Positions 7,455-17,596 of a stretch of 48,514 nucleotides of DNA are shown piece by piece. This DNA comes from Myxococcales bacterium (lineage in GTDB: Bacteria; Myxococcota; Myxococcia; Myxococcales; JAKAPL01): positions 1-48,514 of the forward strand of contig JAKAPL010000002.1 in the NCBI GenBank assembly GCA_021807105.1, written 5' to 3'. The notes beneath the pieces are model-generated. The model saw only the letters and a list, made by a program, of their open reading frames with translations. It searched no databases and was not told the origin of the DNA. The position numbers and the translations under genes were made by a program. The first letter of the stretch is position 1. Every line of letters begins with the position of its first letter.

Positions 7455-9381
7455 TGCGGAGCCCCTCCACCGGGGCCAGCCGGCTCGCGGCGAGCGCGGG
7501 ATAGATCGTCGCGAGATAGGAGAGCAGGATCGCAGAGAGGCCGACGAGCGCGAACTGCCAGCGCTCGATCCGCACCGGCAGGCTCTCGATGTAATAGACG
7601 GACGGATCGAGCTTGATGCCGCCGGCGGCGATGAAGAGGCAGACGAGCCAGCCTACGAGCAGGCCGATCGCCGCGCCCAGGCAGCCGATGAGGAGCCCTT
7701 CGAGCACGAAGACCTTCATGACGCTCTGATCGCGGGCCCCCATCGACTTGAGGACCGAGATCTCCTTGGACTTCTCGAAGGCGAGGAACATGAGAATCGC
7801 GAGGATGAGGAAGCCGACGGGGAGCGAGGCGAAGCCGAGGATGATGGCCATGACGAGCTTCTCCATGGCCAGCGCGGCGAAGAGGTTGTGGTTCATCTCG
7901 CCCCAATCCTTGGTGTGGTACGGGTAGCCGTCGAGGGCGAAGAGGATGTCGCGGGTGATCCGCTTGGTCGCGTCGATGTCCGCGACCTTGAGCTCCAGGC
8001 CGGTCACCGCCGAGCCCATGTCGAAGTACTTCTGGGCCTCGGGGAGCGCGAGGTAGGCGAACTTGCTGTCGTACTCGTACATGCCGCTGTAGAAGATGGC
8101 GGCGACGCGAAAGGGGCGGCTCTTCGGGATGGGGCCCGTCGGCCCGAGCTCGTTCGACAGGGGGCTGACGACGTGGACGGTGTCGCCCACGAAGACGCGC
8201 AGCGAGTGGGCGAGCTCGCGGCCGATCACGACGCCGGGCAGGAGCGGTCCGGCGCGCGGGGCCGCGGCCGTTGCCGCGTCCTTCTTCTCCGGGGTGGGGG
8301 GGGCCGCGGGCGGGGAGGTCGGGGGAGCTGTTCGCGCCCTCCGCTCTCCCGGGGAGCCCACCTCCTGCGGGTGACCCGGGGCGGCCCGCCTCTTCCCCGC
8401 CTGTGCGTCCTCCGCGTCGAGCAGCTTGTCGAGCTTCTTCTCGAGCGCTGCCGCGTCCTCCTCGTCCTCGGGCGGCAGCGGGATCTTCTCCGGCGTCGAG
8501 AGCCAAGAGAGGTCGCCGTCCTGGACGCTCTTGCCGATGTCCGTCACCCGGTTCACGGTCTTCGGGTCGATCCCCTTCAAGACCACGCCCGACAGGTTGC
8601 TCTCGGAGCTGATCATCACCTCGTTCATGGTGAACGGGGTCACCCCCACGACGCCGCGGACCGCGCGGACCTTCTTCTCGACCTGCGGCCACTCCGAGAA
8701 GTCGCTGCCGTACTTGAGCACGACCGCGTGGGCGTTCGTCCCGAGGATCTTCGACTTCAAGTCCAGCTCGAAGCCGCTCATCACCGAGAGCACGATGGTG
8801 AGGGCCATGACGCCGATGACCACCGCGAGCACGGCGATCCAGGTCACGACGGCCGACGGCGAGAAGCGGCGGCCGCTCTGCCGCTCGCGCCGCAGCCTCA
8901 AGAAGGTGAGGGCGACGAACAGCTCGTAGCGCAGGCCGAGGTCGAGCCTCCCCCCGCCCGCGAGCATGAAGCCGAGCGAACTGCCGAGGAAGAGGATCCC
9001 GCCGGCGCCGAGGGCCGCGACGACCGCCCATGTCTCGTAGGTCTGCGGATCGACCGCGAGCACCCAGGGGGTGTGCGACGCCGCGGCGAGGAGCAACGGG
9101 ATCTGCGAGACGAGCACGGCGAGCAGGGTCGCGATCAGCACCTCGAGGACGCAGAGCTTCCGGGCGGCCCAGCCCGCGAAGAATCCGGTCGCGAGCAGCA
9201 CGAGCGCCGCCCCGCCCGCGATGGGCACGGCCGCGGTCGCGAACGACCACGCGGCGCGGTCGACGAGCGCGGTCTTCAGGACCCCCGCGACGAGCGACGC
9301 GACGATCGTTCCGGCGAGGGTGAGCGCGGCGCCGCGCGGGGAGAAGGCGCGCGTCCGGCGGCGTCCGGCGGCGACCGCCAC
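7447..9381 (-). CDS. LolC/LolE-family lipoprotein-releasing permease with extra N-terminal membrane domain
   Basis: Inner-membrane permease working with LolD. At 644 residues it is much longer than the usual ~410. The family core starts near residue 150 ([15 protein letters not shown], then a TM segment around 180-203 ending VLSVMSGFE) and ends with three TM segments and [12 protein letters not shown]. Before the core are about 145 extra residues with four hydrophobic segments (about 18-37, 47-70, 77-100 and 117-141). Inside the periplasmic domain, residues 301-379 form a charged, then Pro/Ala-rich insert of low complexity. The GTG start directly abuts the lysS stop (TAG-GTG), so translation is coupled. 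Only one permease gene is present, suggesting a homodimeric LolF-type transporter instead of LolC plus LolE. Confidence 0.92.
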   Translation of the reverse strand: MAVAAGRRRTRAFSPRGAALTLAGTIVASLVAGVLKTALVDRAAWSFATAAVPIAGGAALVLLATGFFAGWAARKLCVLEVLIATLLAVLVSQIPLLLAAASHTPWVLAVDPQTYETWAVVAALGAGGILFLGSSLGFMLAGGGRLDLGLRYELFVALTFLRLRRERQSGRRFSPSAVVTWIAVLAVVIGVMALTIVLSVMSGFELDLKSKILGTNAHAVVLKYGSDFSEWPQVEKKVRAVRGVVGVTPFTMNEVMISSESNLSGVVLKGIDPKTVNRVTDIGKSVQDGDLSWLSTPEKIPLPPEDEEDAAALEKKLDKLLDAEDAQAGKRRAAPGHPQEVGSPGERRARTAPPTSPPAAPPTPEKKDAATAAAPRAGPLLPGVVIGRELAHSLRVFVGDTVHVVSPLSNELGPTGPIPKSRPFRVAAIFYSGMYEYDSKFAYLALPEAQKYFDMGSAVTGLELKVADIDATKRITRDILFALDGYPYHTKDWGEMNHNLFAALAMEKLVMAIILGFASLPVGFLILAILMFLAFEKSKEISVLKSMGARDQSVMKVFVLEGLLIGCLGAAIGLLVGWLVCLFIAAGGIKLDPSVYYIESLPVRIERWQFALVGLSAILLSYLATIYPALAASRLAPVEGLRND

Positions 9382-10821
9382 CTACTTTGGCTCCGGCTTC
9401 AGCAGCGGGAAGAGGATCACGTCGCGGATGGAGGGCGAATCGGTGAGGAGCATCGCGAGCCGGTCGATCCCGATCCCTTCGCCGGCCGTCGGCGGCAGTC
9501 CCACCTCCAGGGCGCGAATGTAGTCGGCGTCGTAGTCCATCGCCTCCTCGTCGCCGCGCCGCTTTGCCTCGACCTGCCGCGCGAAGCGCTCCTGCTGGTC
9601 GATCGGGTCGTTCAGCTCGGAGAAGGCGTTGGCGATCTCCCGGCCGGCGACGTACAGCTCGAAGCGATCGGTGAACCGCGGATCGGCGTCGTTTCTTCTC
9701 GCGAGCGGCGAGATGGAGGTCGGGAACTGGGTGACGAAGGTCGGCTGGACGAGCGTCGGCTCGACCTCCTCCTCGAACGCCGCGACGAGGGCCGCGTCGT
9801 CCGCCGCCGTCTCGGGCGCGACCTGCCGCACCGCCTCGGTCATCGTGACCCGCCGGAAGGGCGCGCCGAAGTCGAGGATCTCTCCCTGATACGGGACCCG
9901 GGCGCCGCCGGTCACCTCCGTCGCGACCCGGCGGAGGAGCTCTTCGGTCAGCTCCATCAGGTCTTCGTAGGTCGCGTGGGCCTGGTAGAACTCGATCATC
10001 GTGAACTCGGGGTTGTGCTGCGTGCTGATCCCCTCGTTCCGGAAGTTGCGGTTGAGCTCGTAGACCCGCTCGAACCCCCCCACCACGAGCCGCTTCAGGT
10101 AGAGCTCCGGCGCGATGCGCAGGTAGAGGTCCGCGTCGAGCGCGTTGTGGTGGGTCGTGAAGGGGCGGGCCGCGGCGCCGGAGACCAGCGGGTGCATCAT
10201 CGGCGTCTCCACCTCGACGAAGCCGCGGGCGTCGAGGAAGGCGCGGACGGCCCGGACGAGCGCGAAGCGGCGGCGGAAGGTCTCCCTCGCCCGCTCGTTC
10301 GCGACGAGGTCCAGGTAGCGCTGCCGGTAGCGCGTTTCCACGTCGGAGAGGCCGTGCCACTTCTCGGGGAGCGGCCGTAGCGCCTTGGTGAGGAAGGTGA
10401 GCTTCTCGGCCCTGACCGTCAGCTCGCCGGTGCGCGTCCGGAAGAGCGGCCCCTCCACGGCCACGAAGTCGCCGACGTCGGTGAGGCCGAAGACCTCGAA
10501 CGCCGCCTCCCCGAGCACGTCCCGGCGGACGTGCGCCTGGATCTGCCCCGTCCGATCGCGCAGGGCGATGAACGCCGCCTTTCCGAAGGAGCGGGCGGCC
10601 ACGATCCGGCCGGCGATGGAGACGGCCGGTTTCTCGACCTCCAGCGCCTCGCCCGTCTTGCCGCCGTGCGCGGCGGCGACCTCGCCGATCGCGTCGCGGA
10701 CGGGGTGGCCGTTCCCCCACGGCGGGACGCCCTTCTCGCGCAGCGCGCGGGCCTTCGCGAGGCGCGCCTCGTAGATCTCCTGCTCGCTCGTCGCGGGGGC
10801 GTCGTCGGTCTTCTCGGCCAC
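9382..10821 (-). CDS. lysS: Lysyl-tRNA synthetase, class II
   Basis: Charges tRNA-Lys. The 479-residue protein has an OB-fold anticodon domain ([27 protein letters not shown], residues about 70-100) and a class II catalytic core: motif 1 [12 protein letters not shown], motif 2 [18 protein letters not shown], and motif 3 [21 protein letters not shown] near the end. The length and all motifs are normal. It heads a tightly packed run with the Lol permease and lolD, an order seen in other delta-proteobacteria. The divergent neighbour is purC, 88 bp away. Confidence 0.97.
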   Translation of the reverse strand: MAEKTDDAPATSEQEIYEARLAKARALREKGVPPWGNGHPVRDAIGEVAAAHGGKTGEALEVEKPAVSIAGRIVAARSFGKAAFIALRDRTGQIQAHVRRDVLGEAAFEVFGLTDVGDFVAVEGPLFRTRTGELTVRAEKLTFLTKALRPLPEKWHGLSDVETRYRQRYLDLVANERARETFRRRFALVRAVRAFLDARGFVEVETPMMHPLVSGAAARPFTTHHNALDADLYLRIAPELYLKRLVVGGFERVYELNRNFRNEGISTQHNPEFTMIEFYQAHATYEDLMELTEELLRRVATEVTGGARVPYQGEILDFGAPFRRVTMTEAVRQVAPETAADDAALVAAFEEEVEPTLVQPTFVTQFPTSISPLARRNDADPRFTDRFELYVAGREIANAFSELNDPIDQQERFARQVEAKRRGDEEAMDYDADYIRALEVGLPPTAGEGIGIDRLAMLLTDSPSIRDVILFPLLKPEPK

Positions 10822-10909
10822 GCTAGGCGTCTACCGCGCGCGCCGAGGTCGCGGCAAGCCCCGCGCGCCGGGAGCCACCGGGGCGCGGGCAGCGTGGTAG
10901 ATTCACGGG

Positions 10910-11875
10910 ATGCACGCCTCCCTCGCCCGCCAGCTCTCCCACACGCTGCGCGAGACCCACCTGCCCTCGCTCGGGGCGCCCTACCAGGGGAAGGTGCGCG
11001 ACGTGTACGAGCTCGCCGGGGGGCGGCTTCTCATCGTCGCGACCGACCGGCTCTCGGCCTTCGACCGCATCCTCACGACGCTCCCGTTCAAGGGGGAGCT
11101 CCTCTCCCGGCTCGCTGTCTTCTGGTTCGAGAAGACCCGGGACGTCTTCGCGAACCACCTGCTGGACGTCCCGGACCCGAACGCCATGGTTTGCAGCGCC
11201 TGCCGCCCGCTCCCCGTCGAGGTCGTCGTCCGCGGCTACGCCGCGGGGAGCCTCTGGCGCGACCACGTGGCCGGCCGCGCGGAGGCGGCCTACGGGATCC
11301 GGCTGCCGTCGTCGCTGAAGAAGGACGAGAAGCTGCCCGCCCCGATCGTCACGCCCTCGACGAAGGCGCCGAAGGGGGAGCACGACCTGCCTATCTCCGA
11401 GGCGGAGATTCTCGCCCGCGGCCTCGTCGGGAGGAAGGTCTGGGAGGAGGTCACCGAGGCGGCGCGCGCGCTGTTCTCCGCGGGGGCGGCCTGGGCGGCG
11501 GCGCGCGGGCTCATCCTCGTGGACACGAAGTACGAGTTCGGGCTCGCGGGGGGAAGGCTCCTGCTCATCGACGAGATCCATACCCCGGACAGCAGCCGCT
11601 TCTGGGAGGCTGAGGGCTACGAGCGGCGCTTCGCCGCGGGCGAGGAGCAGCGGATGCTCGACAAGGAGAACCTGCGCCAGTGGCTCCTCGCCCGCGGCTT
11701 CTCTGGCCACGGGGACCCGCCCGAGATCCCGGACGAGGTGCGCGTCGACCTCGCGAGCAAGTACGTCGCCGCCTTCGAGCGGATCACGGGCGGCGCGTTC
11801 GAGGCATCCCCCGGCGACCCGGTCCCGAGAATCGAGCGAAACCTGCGCGCGCGGGGGATCTTCGGCAAGGGCTGA
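10910..11875 (+). CDS. purC: SAICAR synthetase (PurC)
   Basis: Joins aspartate to CAIR in step seven of purine synthesis. At 321 residues it is the longer, yeast-like form. Motifs visible: YQGKVRDVYEL near residue 25, DRLSAFD, the first signature VVRGYAAGSLW, VTPSTKAPKGEHD, LILVDTKYEFG, and the second signature IDEIHTPDSSRFW near residue 225. ATG 10910 sits 88 bp from the divergent lysS start, which leaves room for back-to-back promoters. It is followed by a long gene-free stretch and has no purine gene beside it here. Confidence 0.96.
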   Translation: MHASLARQLSHTLRETHLPSLGAPYQGKVRDVYELAGGRLLIVATDRLSAFDRILTTLPFKGELLSRLAVFWFEKTRDVFANHLLDVPDPNAMVCSACRPLPVEVVVRGYAAGSLWRDHVAGRAEAAYGIRLPSSLKKDEKLPAPIVTPSTKAPKGEHDLPISEAEILARGLVGRKVWEEVTEAARALFSAGAAWAAARGLILVDTKYEFGLAGGRLLLIDEIHTPDSSRFWEAEGYERRFAAGEEQRMLDKENLRQWLLARGFSGHGDPPEIPDEVRVDLASKYVAAFERITGGAFEASPGDPVPRIERNLRARGIFGKG

Positions 11876-13127
11876 GCGGTTCGCGGAGGGCGAGCCCACT
11901 CCCGCTCCCGAGACCCAGATTCCAAACGGAGGGCTGCCCCATCTTTTCGGGGATAAGTCGTCGGGCAACCGTCCACGGGTGCAACTGCCTTCGCCGGGGA
12001 ATCGCGATCACCCGAGGGGGAATCGCGATCGCTCGTCGGGTGATCGCGATCGCTCGTCGGGTAATCGCGATCGCTCGTCGGGTAATCGCGATCGCTCGTC
12101 GGGTAATCGCGGTCGCTCGTCGGGTGATCGCGGTCGCTCGTCGGGTGATCGCGATCGCTCGTCGGGTGATCGCGGTCGCTCGTCGGGTAATCGCGATCGC
12201 TCGTCGGGTAATCGCGATCGCTCGTCGGGTAATCGCGATCACCCGCCGGGGAATCGCGATCACCCGCTGGGGAATCGCGATCACCCGAGGGGGAATCGCG
12301 ATCACCCGTGGGGGAATCGCGATCACCCGAGGGGGAATCGCGATCACCCGAGGGGGAATCGCGATCACCCGAGGGGGAATCGCGATCGCTCGCGGGGGAA
12401 TCGCGATCACCCGAGGGGAAATCGCGATCACCCGAGGGGGAATCGCGATCGCTCGCGGGGGAATCGCGATCGCTCGCGGGGGAATCGCGATCACCCGCTG
12501 GGGAATCGCGATCGCCCGCGGGGGAATCGCGATCACCCGCCGGGGAATCGCGATCACCCGAGGGGAAATCGCGATCACCCGAGGGGGAATCGCGATCACC
12601 CGTGGGGGAATCGCGATCACCCGAGGGGGAATCGCGATCACCCGCGCCGAGGGGGGGCCGTGGGGGTGCTCCGGGAGCCCCCGCGGGGTTCTTCGTCCAC
12701 GATCGAGACAGGCGTACGAAATCCGCCTACCCCCCTCGCGCTCGCCCTCGTGATTTCGCGGACCTGCGGCTGGCGCCAAGAACGTCGCCGGGAAGTCCAC
12801 ACCGCCGGAAACCGCACCGATGGCAAGCCATTCGCTGACCTCCCGGAGGATCAACGCCCCAGCCTCCCCGGAGAGCCGCTCGGCCCGGGCTTCGACCTTC
12901 AAGGCCCCGTTGGGCTCGACCGCAAGGAGTGGTAGGGATTCACCCGTGACGGGCCTCCTCGTGCGTGCCGGAGATCGGCGTGGAGACCTTCTCCTACCGC
13001 GCTTCCCTGGCGGCGCGTCGTCTCTTCTTCAGTTTTTCGTCGGGGATGGAGCCTCGGGAACGTTGCGCGGGAGCGGGAGCGCTCCCTCCAGTCCACGTCC
13101 CCGCGAGGAGCGGCCTCGACGAGGACT
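11876..13127. other. 1.25-kb gene-free stretch between purC and polA
   Basis: About 120 bp of unique sequence follow purC, then the 651-bp tandem array at 11997-12647, then about 480 bp before the polA stop. The last part has short open frames without recognisable features. Long open frames across the array exist on both strands and in several phases only because a 21-bp repeat without a stop stays open; I do not call them genes. Confidence 0.7.
11997..12647. repeat. 21-bp tandem array, 31 units, ATCGCGAT core
   Basis: Thirty-one head-to-tail units of exactly 21 bp. Each carries the palindrome ATCGCGAT or a one-base variant. Two unit types occur: one where the core continues into CGCTCGTC (making an overlapping GCGATCGC palindrome), nearly all in the first third, and one where it continues into CACCCG, mostly in the last two thirds. 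The grouping of types suggests local homogenisation by duplication or slippage. Unit length never varies in the stretch I followed. There are no spacers, so it is not a CRISPR. Confidence 0.95.
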
Positions 13128-15830
13128 TCAGTCGTGGATCTCGGCCCAGTTTCTCCCCACGCCCACCGTGACCTCGAGCGGCACGTCGAGCGCCCCCGCG
13201 GTCTCCATCGCCTCCCGGGCGAGCACGGCGACATCCTCGGCCTCCGCCTCGGGGGCCTCGAAGATCAGCTCGTCATGCACCTGGAGGATCATCCGTGCCG
13301 CGAGGCGACGCTCGCGCAGGAGCCGGTCGGCGGAGAGCATCGCCCGCTTGATGAGGTCCGCCGCGGTCCCCTGGATCGGCGTGTTGACCGCCATCCGTTC
13401 GGCCGCCTGCCGCACCGCGGGGTTGCGGCTCGCGATGTCCGGCAGGAGCCGCCGCCGGCCGTACAGCGTCTCGACCGCGCCCTCCGCCCGCGCGGTCTCG
13501 ATCGTCCGGTCGAGCCAGGCCCGCACGCCCGCGTAGCGCTCGAAGTAGCGGTCGATGATCCCCTGCGCCTCCTCGCGCGGCAGCTCGAGCCGCTGCGCGA
13601 GGCCGAACGCGGACTGCCCGTACGCGATGCCGAAGTTGATGGCCTTCGCCGCCCGGCGCATCTGCGCGGTCACCGCGGCGGGCGCGACCCCGAAGACCTC
13701 CGCCGCGGTCCTCGCGTGCACGTCCTCGCCCCGGGAGAACGACGCGCGCAGCGCCGGATCGCCGGACACGTGCGCCAGCACCCGCAGCTCGATCTGGCTG
13801 TAGTCGGCGGAGACGAGCCGCGCCCCCGCGGGCGCGACGAAGGCCGCGCGGATGCGCCGGCCCAGCTCCGTGCGGGTCGGGATGTTCTGCAGGTTGGGGT
13901 CGGAGGACGAGAGCCTCCCGGTCGCCGCGATCGCCTGGTGGAAGGTGGTGTGGAGGCGCCCGTCGCGCGGGTCGATGAGCGCGGGGAGCGCGTCGAGGTA
14001 GGTCCCCGAGAGCTTCGCGAGCGCGCGGTGCTCCAGGACCGCCGCGGGCAGCGGGTGCTCGGCGGCGAGCCTCTCGAGCACCTCCTGATCGGTCGAGGGG
14101 CCGGTCTTGGTCCGCCGGAGCACGGGGAGCTTCAGCTCGCCGAAGAGCACGGCCGCGAGCTGCTTACCGGATGCAACGTTGAAGTCGTGGCCGGCCAGTT
14201 CGCGGATGCGGGCCCCGAGCCGCTCCCGCTGCTCGTGGACCTGCGCCGAGATCTCCGCGAGGACGGCCGGATCGACCCGCACGCCGGCCCACTCCATCCG
14301 CGCGAGCAGCGGGAGCAGCGGCATCTCCAGCTCGCGGAAGAGGGGCGCGAGGCGCTGTTCCTCGAGCGAGGCCCAGAGCGGCCCGCGCAGCAGGAGCGCG
14401 GCCTCCGCGCGGCCGGCCGCGACCGGGGCGGCGGCCGCGAGGTCGATCGCCGGCAGCGAGAGCTGCCCCCTCCCCGCGGCGGCCTCGGCCGGCGCGCCGC
14501 CGAGTCGCTCGCGCGCGACGTCGCCGAGCGGGTGCTGCTTGCCGGGATCGAGCAGATAGGAGGCCAGCTCGCCGTCGAACTGAAGGCCCGCGAGCCGGAC
14601 GCCGAGGCGCCGCAGCGCGGTCCAGGTCCGCTCCAGCCCGTAGCCGACCTTGGGCGCCTCCGGGTCCTCCAGGAGCCTCACGAGCGGCGCGTTCTGCGCC
14701 GCCCCGGCGGGGAGGTAGAACGCGCGCGCCGGCTCTCCCGCGACGACGGCGAGGCCGCGCAGCTCGCCGACCGGACCGGTCCCGCCCGCGTCGGCGGCGA
14801 TCCCCAGCGGCCGGTGCTCGGCGAGGAAACGGACCGCGTCCTCGACGGCCGCCGGGGTCGCGCAGATCGTGGGGGCGGTCCAGCGCGGCGCCCGCGCGGC
14901 CGCCGCGGCCAGCTCCGCCGCGCGCGGCGCGGCGCCCGCGCTGCCGAGGGCCGCCGGCAGGTCGCGGGTGAGGCGCGTGAACTCGAGCTCCGAGAAGAGT
15001 CGGAGGGCCTCCCCGAGCCTGGCCGGCCGCCGCGCGAGATCGTCCGGCGCGACCCCGACCGGGACGTCGAGCCGGATCCGCACCAACTCGCGCGCCCGGC
15101 GCGCCGTCTCCGCGCCCGCCCGCAGCGCCTCGCGCAGCTTCGGCCGATCGAGGTCGTCGAGGTGCGAGAGGATCCCCTCCAGCGTGCCGAAGCGGTTCAG
15201 GAGGAGCGCCGCGGTCTTCGGCCCCACGCCCGGGACGCCGGCCACGTTGTCCACCTCGTCGCCGCACAGCGACATGAAATCGATCACGCGCTCGGGGCCG
15301 ACGCCGAGCCGCTCGAGCACCTCCTTTGGCCCCGTCCAGCGGTCGCGCATCGAGTCGAAGAGCCGGAGGTCGTCGCTCACGAGCTGCATGAAGTCCTTGT
15401 CGCCCGTGGCGATGACGACCGAGAATCCCTGCGCGCGCGCCGCGACCGCGACCGTGCCGATCACGTCGTCGGCCTCCACGTGCGCCACTTCCAAGAGCGG
15501 CACGTCGAGCGCCTCGACCACCCGCCGCGCGAGGCCGAACTGGGGCACGAGATCGTCGGGCGGTGCCGCGCGGGTGGCCTTGTACGCCGGGTCGATCCGC
15601 TGCCGCTCCGTCCTCCCCTCGCGGTCGAAGGCGACGGCGAGGTGCGTCGGCTTCGCGTCGCGCATCGCCTTGAGCAGCATGTTCGTGAAGCCGTACACCG
15701 CGTTCGTCGGCACCCCCTGCCGGGTAGAGAGGTGCGGGACCGCGTGGTAGGCGCGGAAGACGTAGCCGCTCCCGTCGATGAGCAACAGCGTCGGCCGCCC
15801 GCCGTCCTTCGCGCCGCCGTGAGAGCTCAT
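13128..15830 (-). CDS. polA: DNA polymerase I
   Basis: Gap-filling and Okazaki-fragment polymerase of 900 residues. The 5'-3' exonuclease domain (about 12-300) keeps LLIDGSGYVFRAYHA, ATGDKDFMQLV and the helix-hairpin-helix GVPGVGPKTAALLL. The polymerase domain (about 500-900) has motif A DYSQIELR (676-683), the O helix RRAAKAINFGIAYG (725-738) with Phe at the dNTP-selecting position, and motif C QVHDE (850-854). The middle 3'-5' exonuclease domain (about 320-490) is degenerate: the Asp-x-Glu of motif I is replaced by IAADAGG, the Asn...Asp of motif II by GLERTW, and the motif III Asp region by VAAGRAEAAL. It should therefore lack proofreading, as Taq-like enzymes do. Confidence 0.96.
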   Translation of the reverse strand: MSSHGGAKDGGRPTLLLIDGSGYVFRAYHAVPHLSTRQGVPTNAVYGFTNMLLKAMRDAKPTHLAVAFDREGRTERQRIDPAYKATRAAPPDDLVPQFGLARRVVEALDVPLLEVAHVEADDVIGTVAVAARAQGFSVVIATGDKDFMQLVSDDLRLFDSMRDRWTGPKEVLERLGVGPERVIDFMSLCGDEVDNVAGVPGVGPKTAALLLNRFGTLEGILSHLDDLDRPKLREALRAGAETARRARELVRIRLDVPVGVAPDDLARRPARLGEALRLFSELEFTRLTRDLPAALGSAGAAPRAAELAAAAARAPRWTAPTICATPAAVEDAVRFLAEHRPLGIAADAGGTGPVGELRGLAVVAGEPARAFYLPAGAAQNAPLVRLLEDPEAPKVGYGLERTWTALRRLGVRLAGLQFDGELASYLLDPGKQHPLGDVARERLGGAPAEAAAGRGQLSLPAIDLAAAAPVAAGRAEAALLLRGPLWASLEEQRLAPLFRELEMPLLPLLARMEWAGVRVDPAVLAEISAQVHEQRERLGARIRELAGHDFNVASGKQLAAVLFGELKLPVLRRTKTGPSTDQEVLERLAAEHPLPAAVLEHRALAKLSGTYLDALPALIDPRDGRLHTTFHQAIAATGRLSSSDPNLQNIPTRTELGRRIRAAFVAPAGARLVSADYSQIELRVLAHVSGDPALRASFSRGEDVHARTAAEVFGVAPAAVTAQMRRAAKAINFGIAYGQSAFGLAQRLELPREEAQGIIDRYFERYAGVRAWLDRTIETARAEGAVETLYGRRRLLPDIASRNPAVRQAAERMAVNTPIQGTAADLIKRAMLSADRLLRERRLAARMILQVHDELIFEAPEAEAEDVAVLAREAMETAGALDVPLEVTVGVGRNWAEIHD

Positions 15831-15878
15831 GGGACAGGGTTCATCATGCCCGCGCCCGGCCGCGGCGCCGGCCCCGCG

Positions 15879-16253
15879 CTACGCCGCGGCGCTCGAAAAC
15901 CGTTTATAGAAGGCGACGATCCCCGCGACCATCGCCTCGCTCGTCTCCCCGCCCCCCAACCCTTGCTCGAGCCAGATGCCCCCGCAGGACTCGCAGGTAT
16001 CGTAGCGGAGCGCCCGCCGGGGGCCGCCCTCCACGACGACGAGGTCGATCTGGCACTGGGGGCACTGGCCGGCGATCTCGTCGAGGTTCGGCTTGCCGCC
16101 GAGCTTCTCGAGGCCCGACAAGTTGTGGCGCAGGAGCACGCGATTCAGGTCGGCGACGTCAATCCAGATGCCGCCGCACTGGCCGCAACGCTGCAGGGAG
16201 ACCTGATCGTCGTCGTGTTGCACCAATTCGACCGAGCACTTCGGGCAGTCCAT
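15879..16253 (-). CDS. Double zinc-ribbon protein (zf-TFIIB type)
   Basis: A 124-residue protein with two copies of the zf-TFIIB-like ribbon. The first is CPKCSVEL...RCGQCGGIWIDVADL (residues 3-40), the second CPQCQIDLVVVEGG...TCESCGGIWLE (about 64-97). Each CxxC...CxxCGGIW unit should bind one zinc ion. Such proteins are widespread and uncharacterised; a nucleic-acid or protein-binding role is possible. The tail (AMVAGIVAFYKRF) may be a short helix. It sits on the same strand between murA (upstream) and polA (downstream), 57 and 49 bp away. Confidence 0.88.
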   Translation of the reverse strand: MDCPKCSVELVQHDDDQVSLQRCGQCGGIWIDVADLNRVLLRHNLSGLEKLGGKPNLDEIAGQCPQCQIDLVVVEGGPRRALRYDTCESCGGIWLEQGLGGGETSEAMVAGIVAFYKRFSSAAA

Positions 16254-16309
16254 ACGTTCGATGGAGATCCCGCGCCGGCGGGGTCATGGACCTATCCTAG
16301 CCCGAATCC

Positions 16310-17596
16310 TCATCCGGCGGCAACCCGGCGGATCCGGGCGCCGAGCGACCGGAGCTTCCGCTCGAGCCGGTCGTAGCCGCGATCGAGGTGGTAGACGCGC
16401 TGGACGACGGTCCGGCCCTCGGCGGCGAGGCCGGCCACGACGAGCGAGGCGCTCGCCCGCAGGTCGGTCGCCATCACCGGCGCCCCGGAGAGCTTGCGCA
16501 CGCCCCTGACGATCGCGGTCCGGCCGGTCACCGTGATGTCGGCCCCCATGCGGCGCAGCTCCAGGGCGTGCATGAAGCGGTTCTCGAAGACGGTCTCCTC
16601 GATGACCGAGCTGCCCTCCGCGACGGCCGCGAGCGCCATGACCTGCGCCTGCATGTCGGTCGGGAAGCCGGGGTAGGGGGCGGTGCGGACGGCCACCGCC
16701 GACGCCCGCGCGGGCGAGCGCAGCCACAGCGCGCCGTCGATCTCCTCGACGCGGCTGCCGGCCTCGCGCAGCTTGTCGATCAGCGCCTCGAGCTGGTCGG
16801 GACGCGCCCCGTCGAGCGTCACCTCGCCCCCCGTTGCGGCGGCCGCGACGAGCAGCGTCCCAGCCTCGATCCGGTCGGGGATGACCTCGTGGGCGAGCGG
16901 GTTGAGCCCCTCGACGCCTTCGATCTCGATCACGTCCCCGCCCGCGCCGGAGATCCGCGCGCCCATCGAGATGAGCGCCCGAGCGAGGTCCTCGACCTCC
17001 GGCTCGCGCGCGGCGTTGGTGAGCACGGTCCGGCCCCGAGCGAGCGAGGCGGCCATGAGCACGTTCTCCGTGCCGGTGACCGTGGGGACGTCGAAGGGTA
17101 CGTGGGCGCCGCGCAAGCCTCCGGGCGGCGCCTCGGCCTCGACGTAGCCGTGCGCGAGGCGGATGTCCGCGCCGAGGGCGGCGAGCGCCTTCAGGTGCTG
17201 GTCGATCGGGCGCGCGCCGATGGCGCAGCCCCCGGGCAGCGAGACCCGCGCGCGCCCCTGGCGGGCGAGCAGCGGCCCGAGGACGAGCACTGAGGCGCGC
17301 ATGGTCTTGACCAGGTCGTAGGGTGCCTCCGGCCGGCACGCCGCAGGCGAGACGAGGCGCAGCTCGCCCCCGCGCCGCCCGCTCCCCCGCTCGATCGCGA
17401 CGCCCATGTGGGCGAGCAGGCGCGAGAGGGTCGCGACGTCGGCGAGGCGGGGCACGCGCCGCAGCCGGTGCTCGCCGGGGCAGAGGAGCGCGGCCGCCAT
17501 CGCGGGCAGCGCGGCGTTCTTCGCGCCGGAGACGGCGATGCGCCCGGAGAGGGGCCGCCCGCCGTGGAGGACCAGGGTATCCACGAGGGATTCCAT
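16310..17596 (-). CDS. murA: UDP-GlcNAc 1-carboxyvinyltransferase (MurA)
   Basis: First committed step of peptidoglycan synthesis: transfers enolpyruvate from PEP to UDP-GlcNAc. 428 residues, usual size. GAKNAALP (residues 24-31) is the UDP-GlcNAc-binding opening, and the catalytic loop [14 protein letters not shown] carries Cys124, the residue that fosfomycin alkylates, so the enzyme is predicted to be fosfomycin-sensitive at this position. [17 protein letters not shown] and [17 protein letters not shown] are further family blocks. The ATG lies inside a 14-bp palindrome shared with the start of the divergent metallo-hydrolase gene, so its promoter must overlap the neighbour's coding region. 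Confidence 0.96.
   Translation of the reverse strand: MESLVDTLVLHGGRPLSGRIAVSGAKNAALPAMAAALLCPGEHRLRRVPRLADVATLSRLLAHMGVAIERGSGRRGGELRLVSPAACRPEAPYDLVKTMRASVLVLGPLLARQGRARVSLPGGCAIGARPIDQHLKALAALGADIRLAHGYVEAEAPPGGLRGAHVPFDVPTVTGTENVLMAASLARGRTVLTNAAREPEVEDLARALISMGARISGAGGDVIEIEGVEGLNPLAHEVIPDRIEAGTLLVAAAATGGEVTLDGARPDQLEALIDKLREAGSRVEEIDGALWLRSPARASAVAVRTAPYPGFPTDMQAQVMALAAVAEGSSVIEETVFENRFMHALELRRMGADITVTGRTAIVRGVRKLSGAPVMATDLRASASLVVAGLAAEGRTVVQRVYHLDRGYDRLERKLRSLGARIRRVAAG

Noticed and set aside
5614-10380. A 1,588-codon plus-strand frame
   Set aside because: It is antisense to sspB, lolD, the Lol permease and lysS, all clearly real, and its composition is that of a GC-rich shadow.
11997-12647. 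CRISPR array
   Set aside because: The 21-bp units follow each other directly without unique spacers, and no cas gene is near.
11680-12902. Long open frames over the purC-polA array on both strands (Arg/Ile- or Asn/Asp/Arg-rich heptads)
   Set aside because: A stop-free 21-bp repeat stays open in several phases and on both strands. None has a good ribosome site or resembles a known family.
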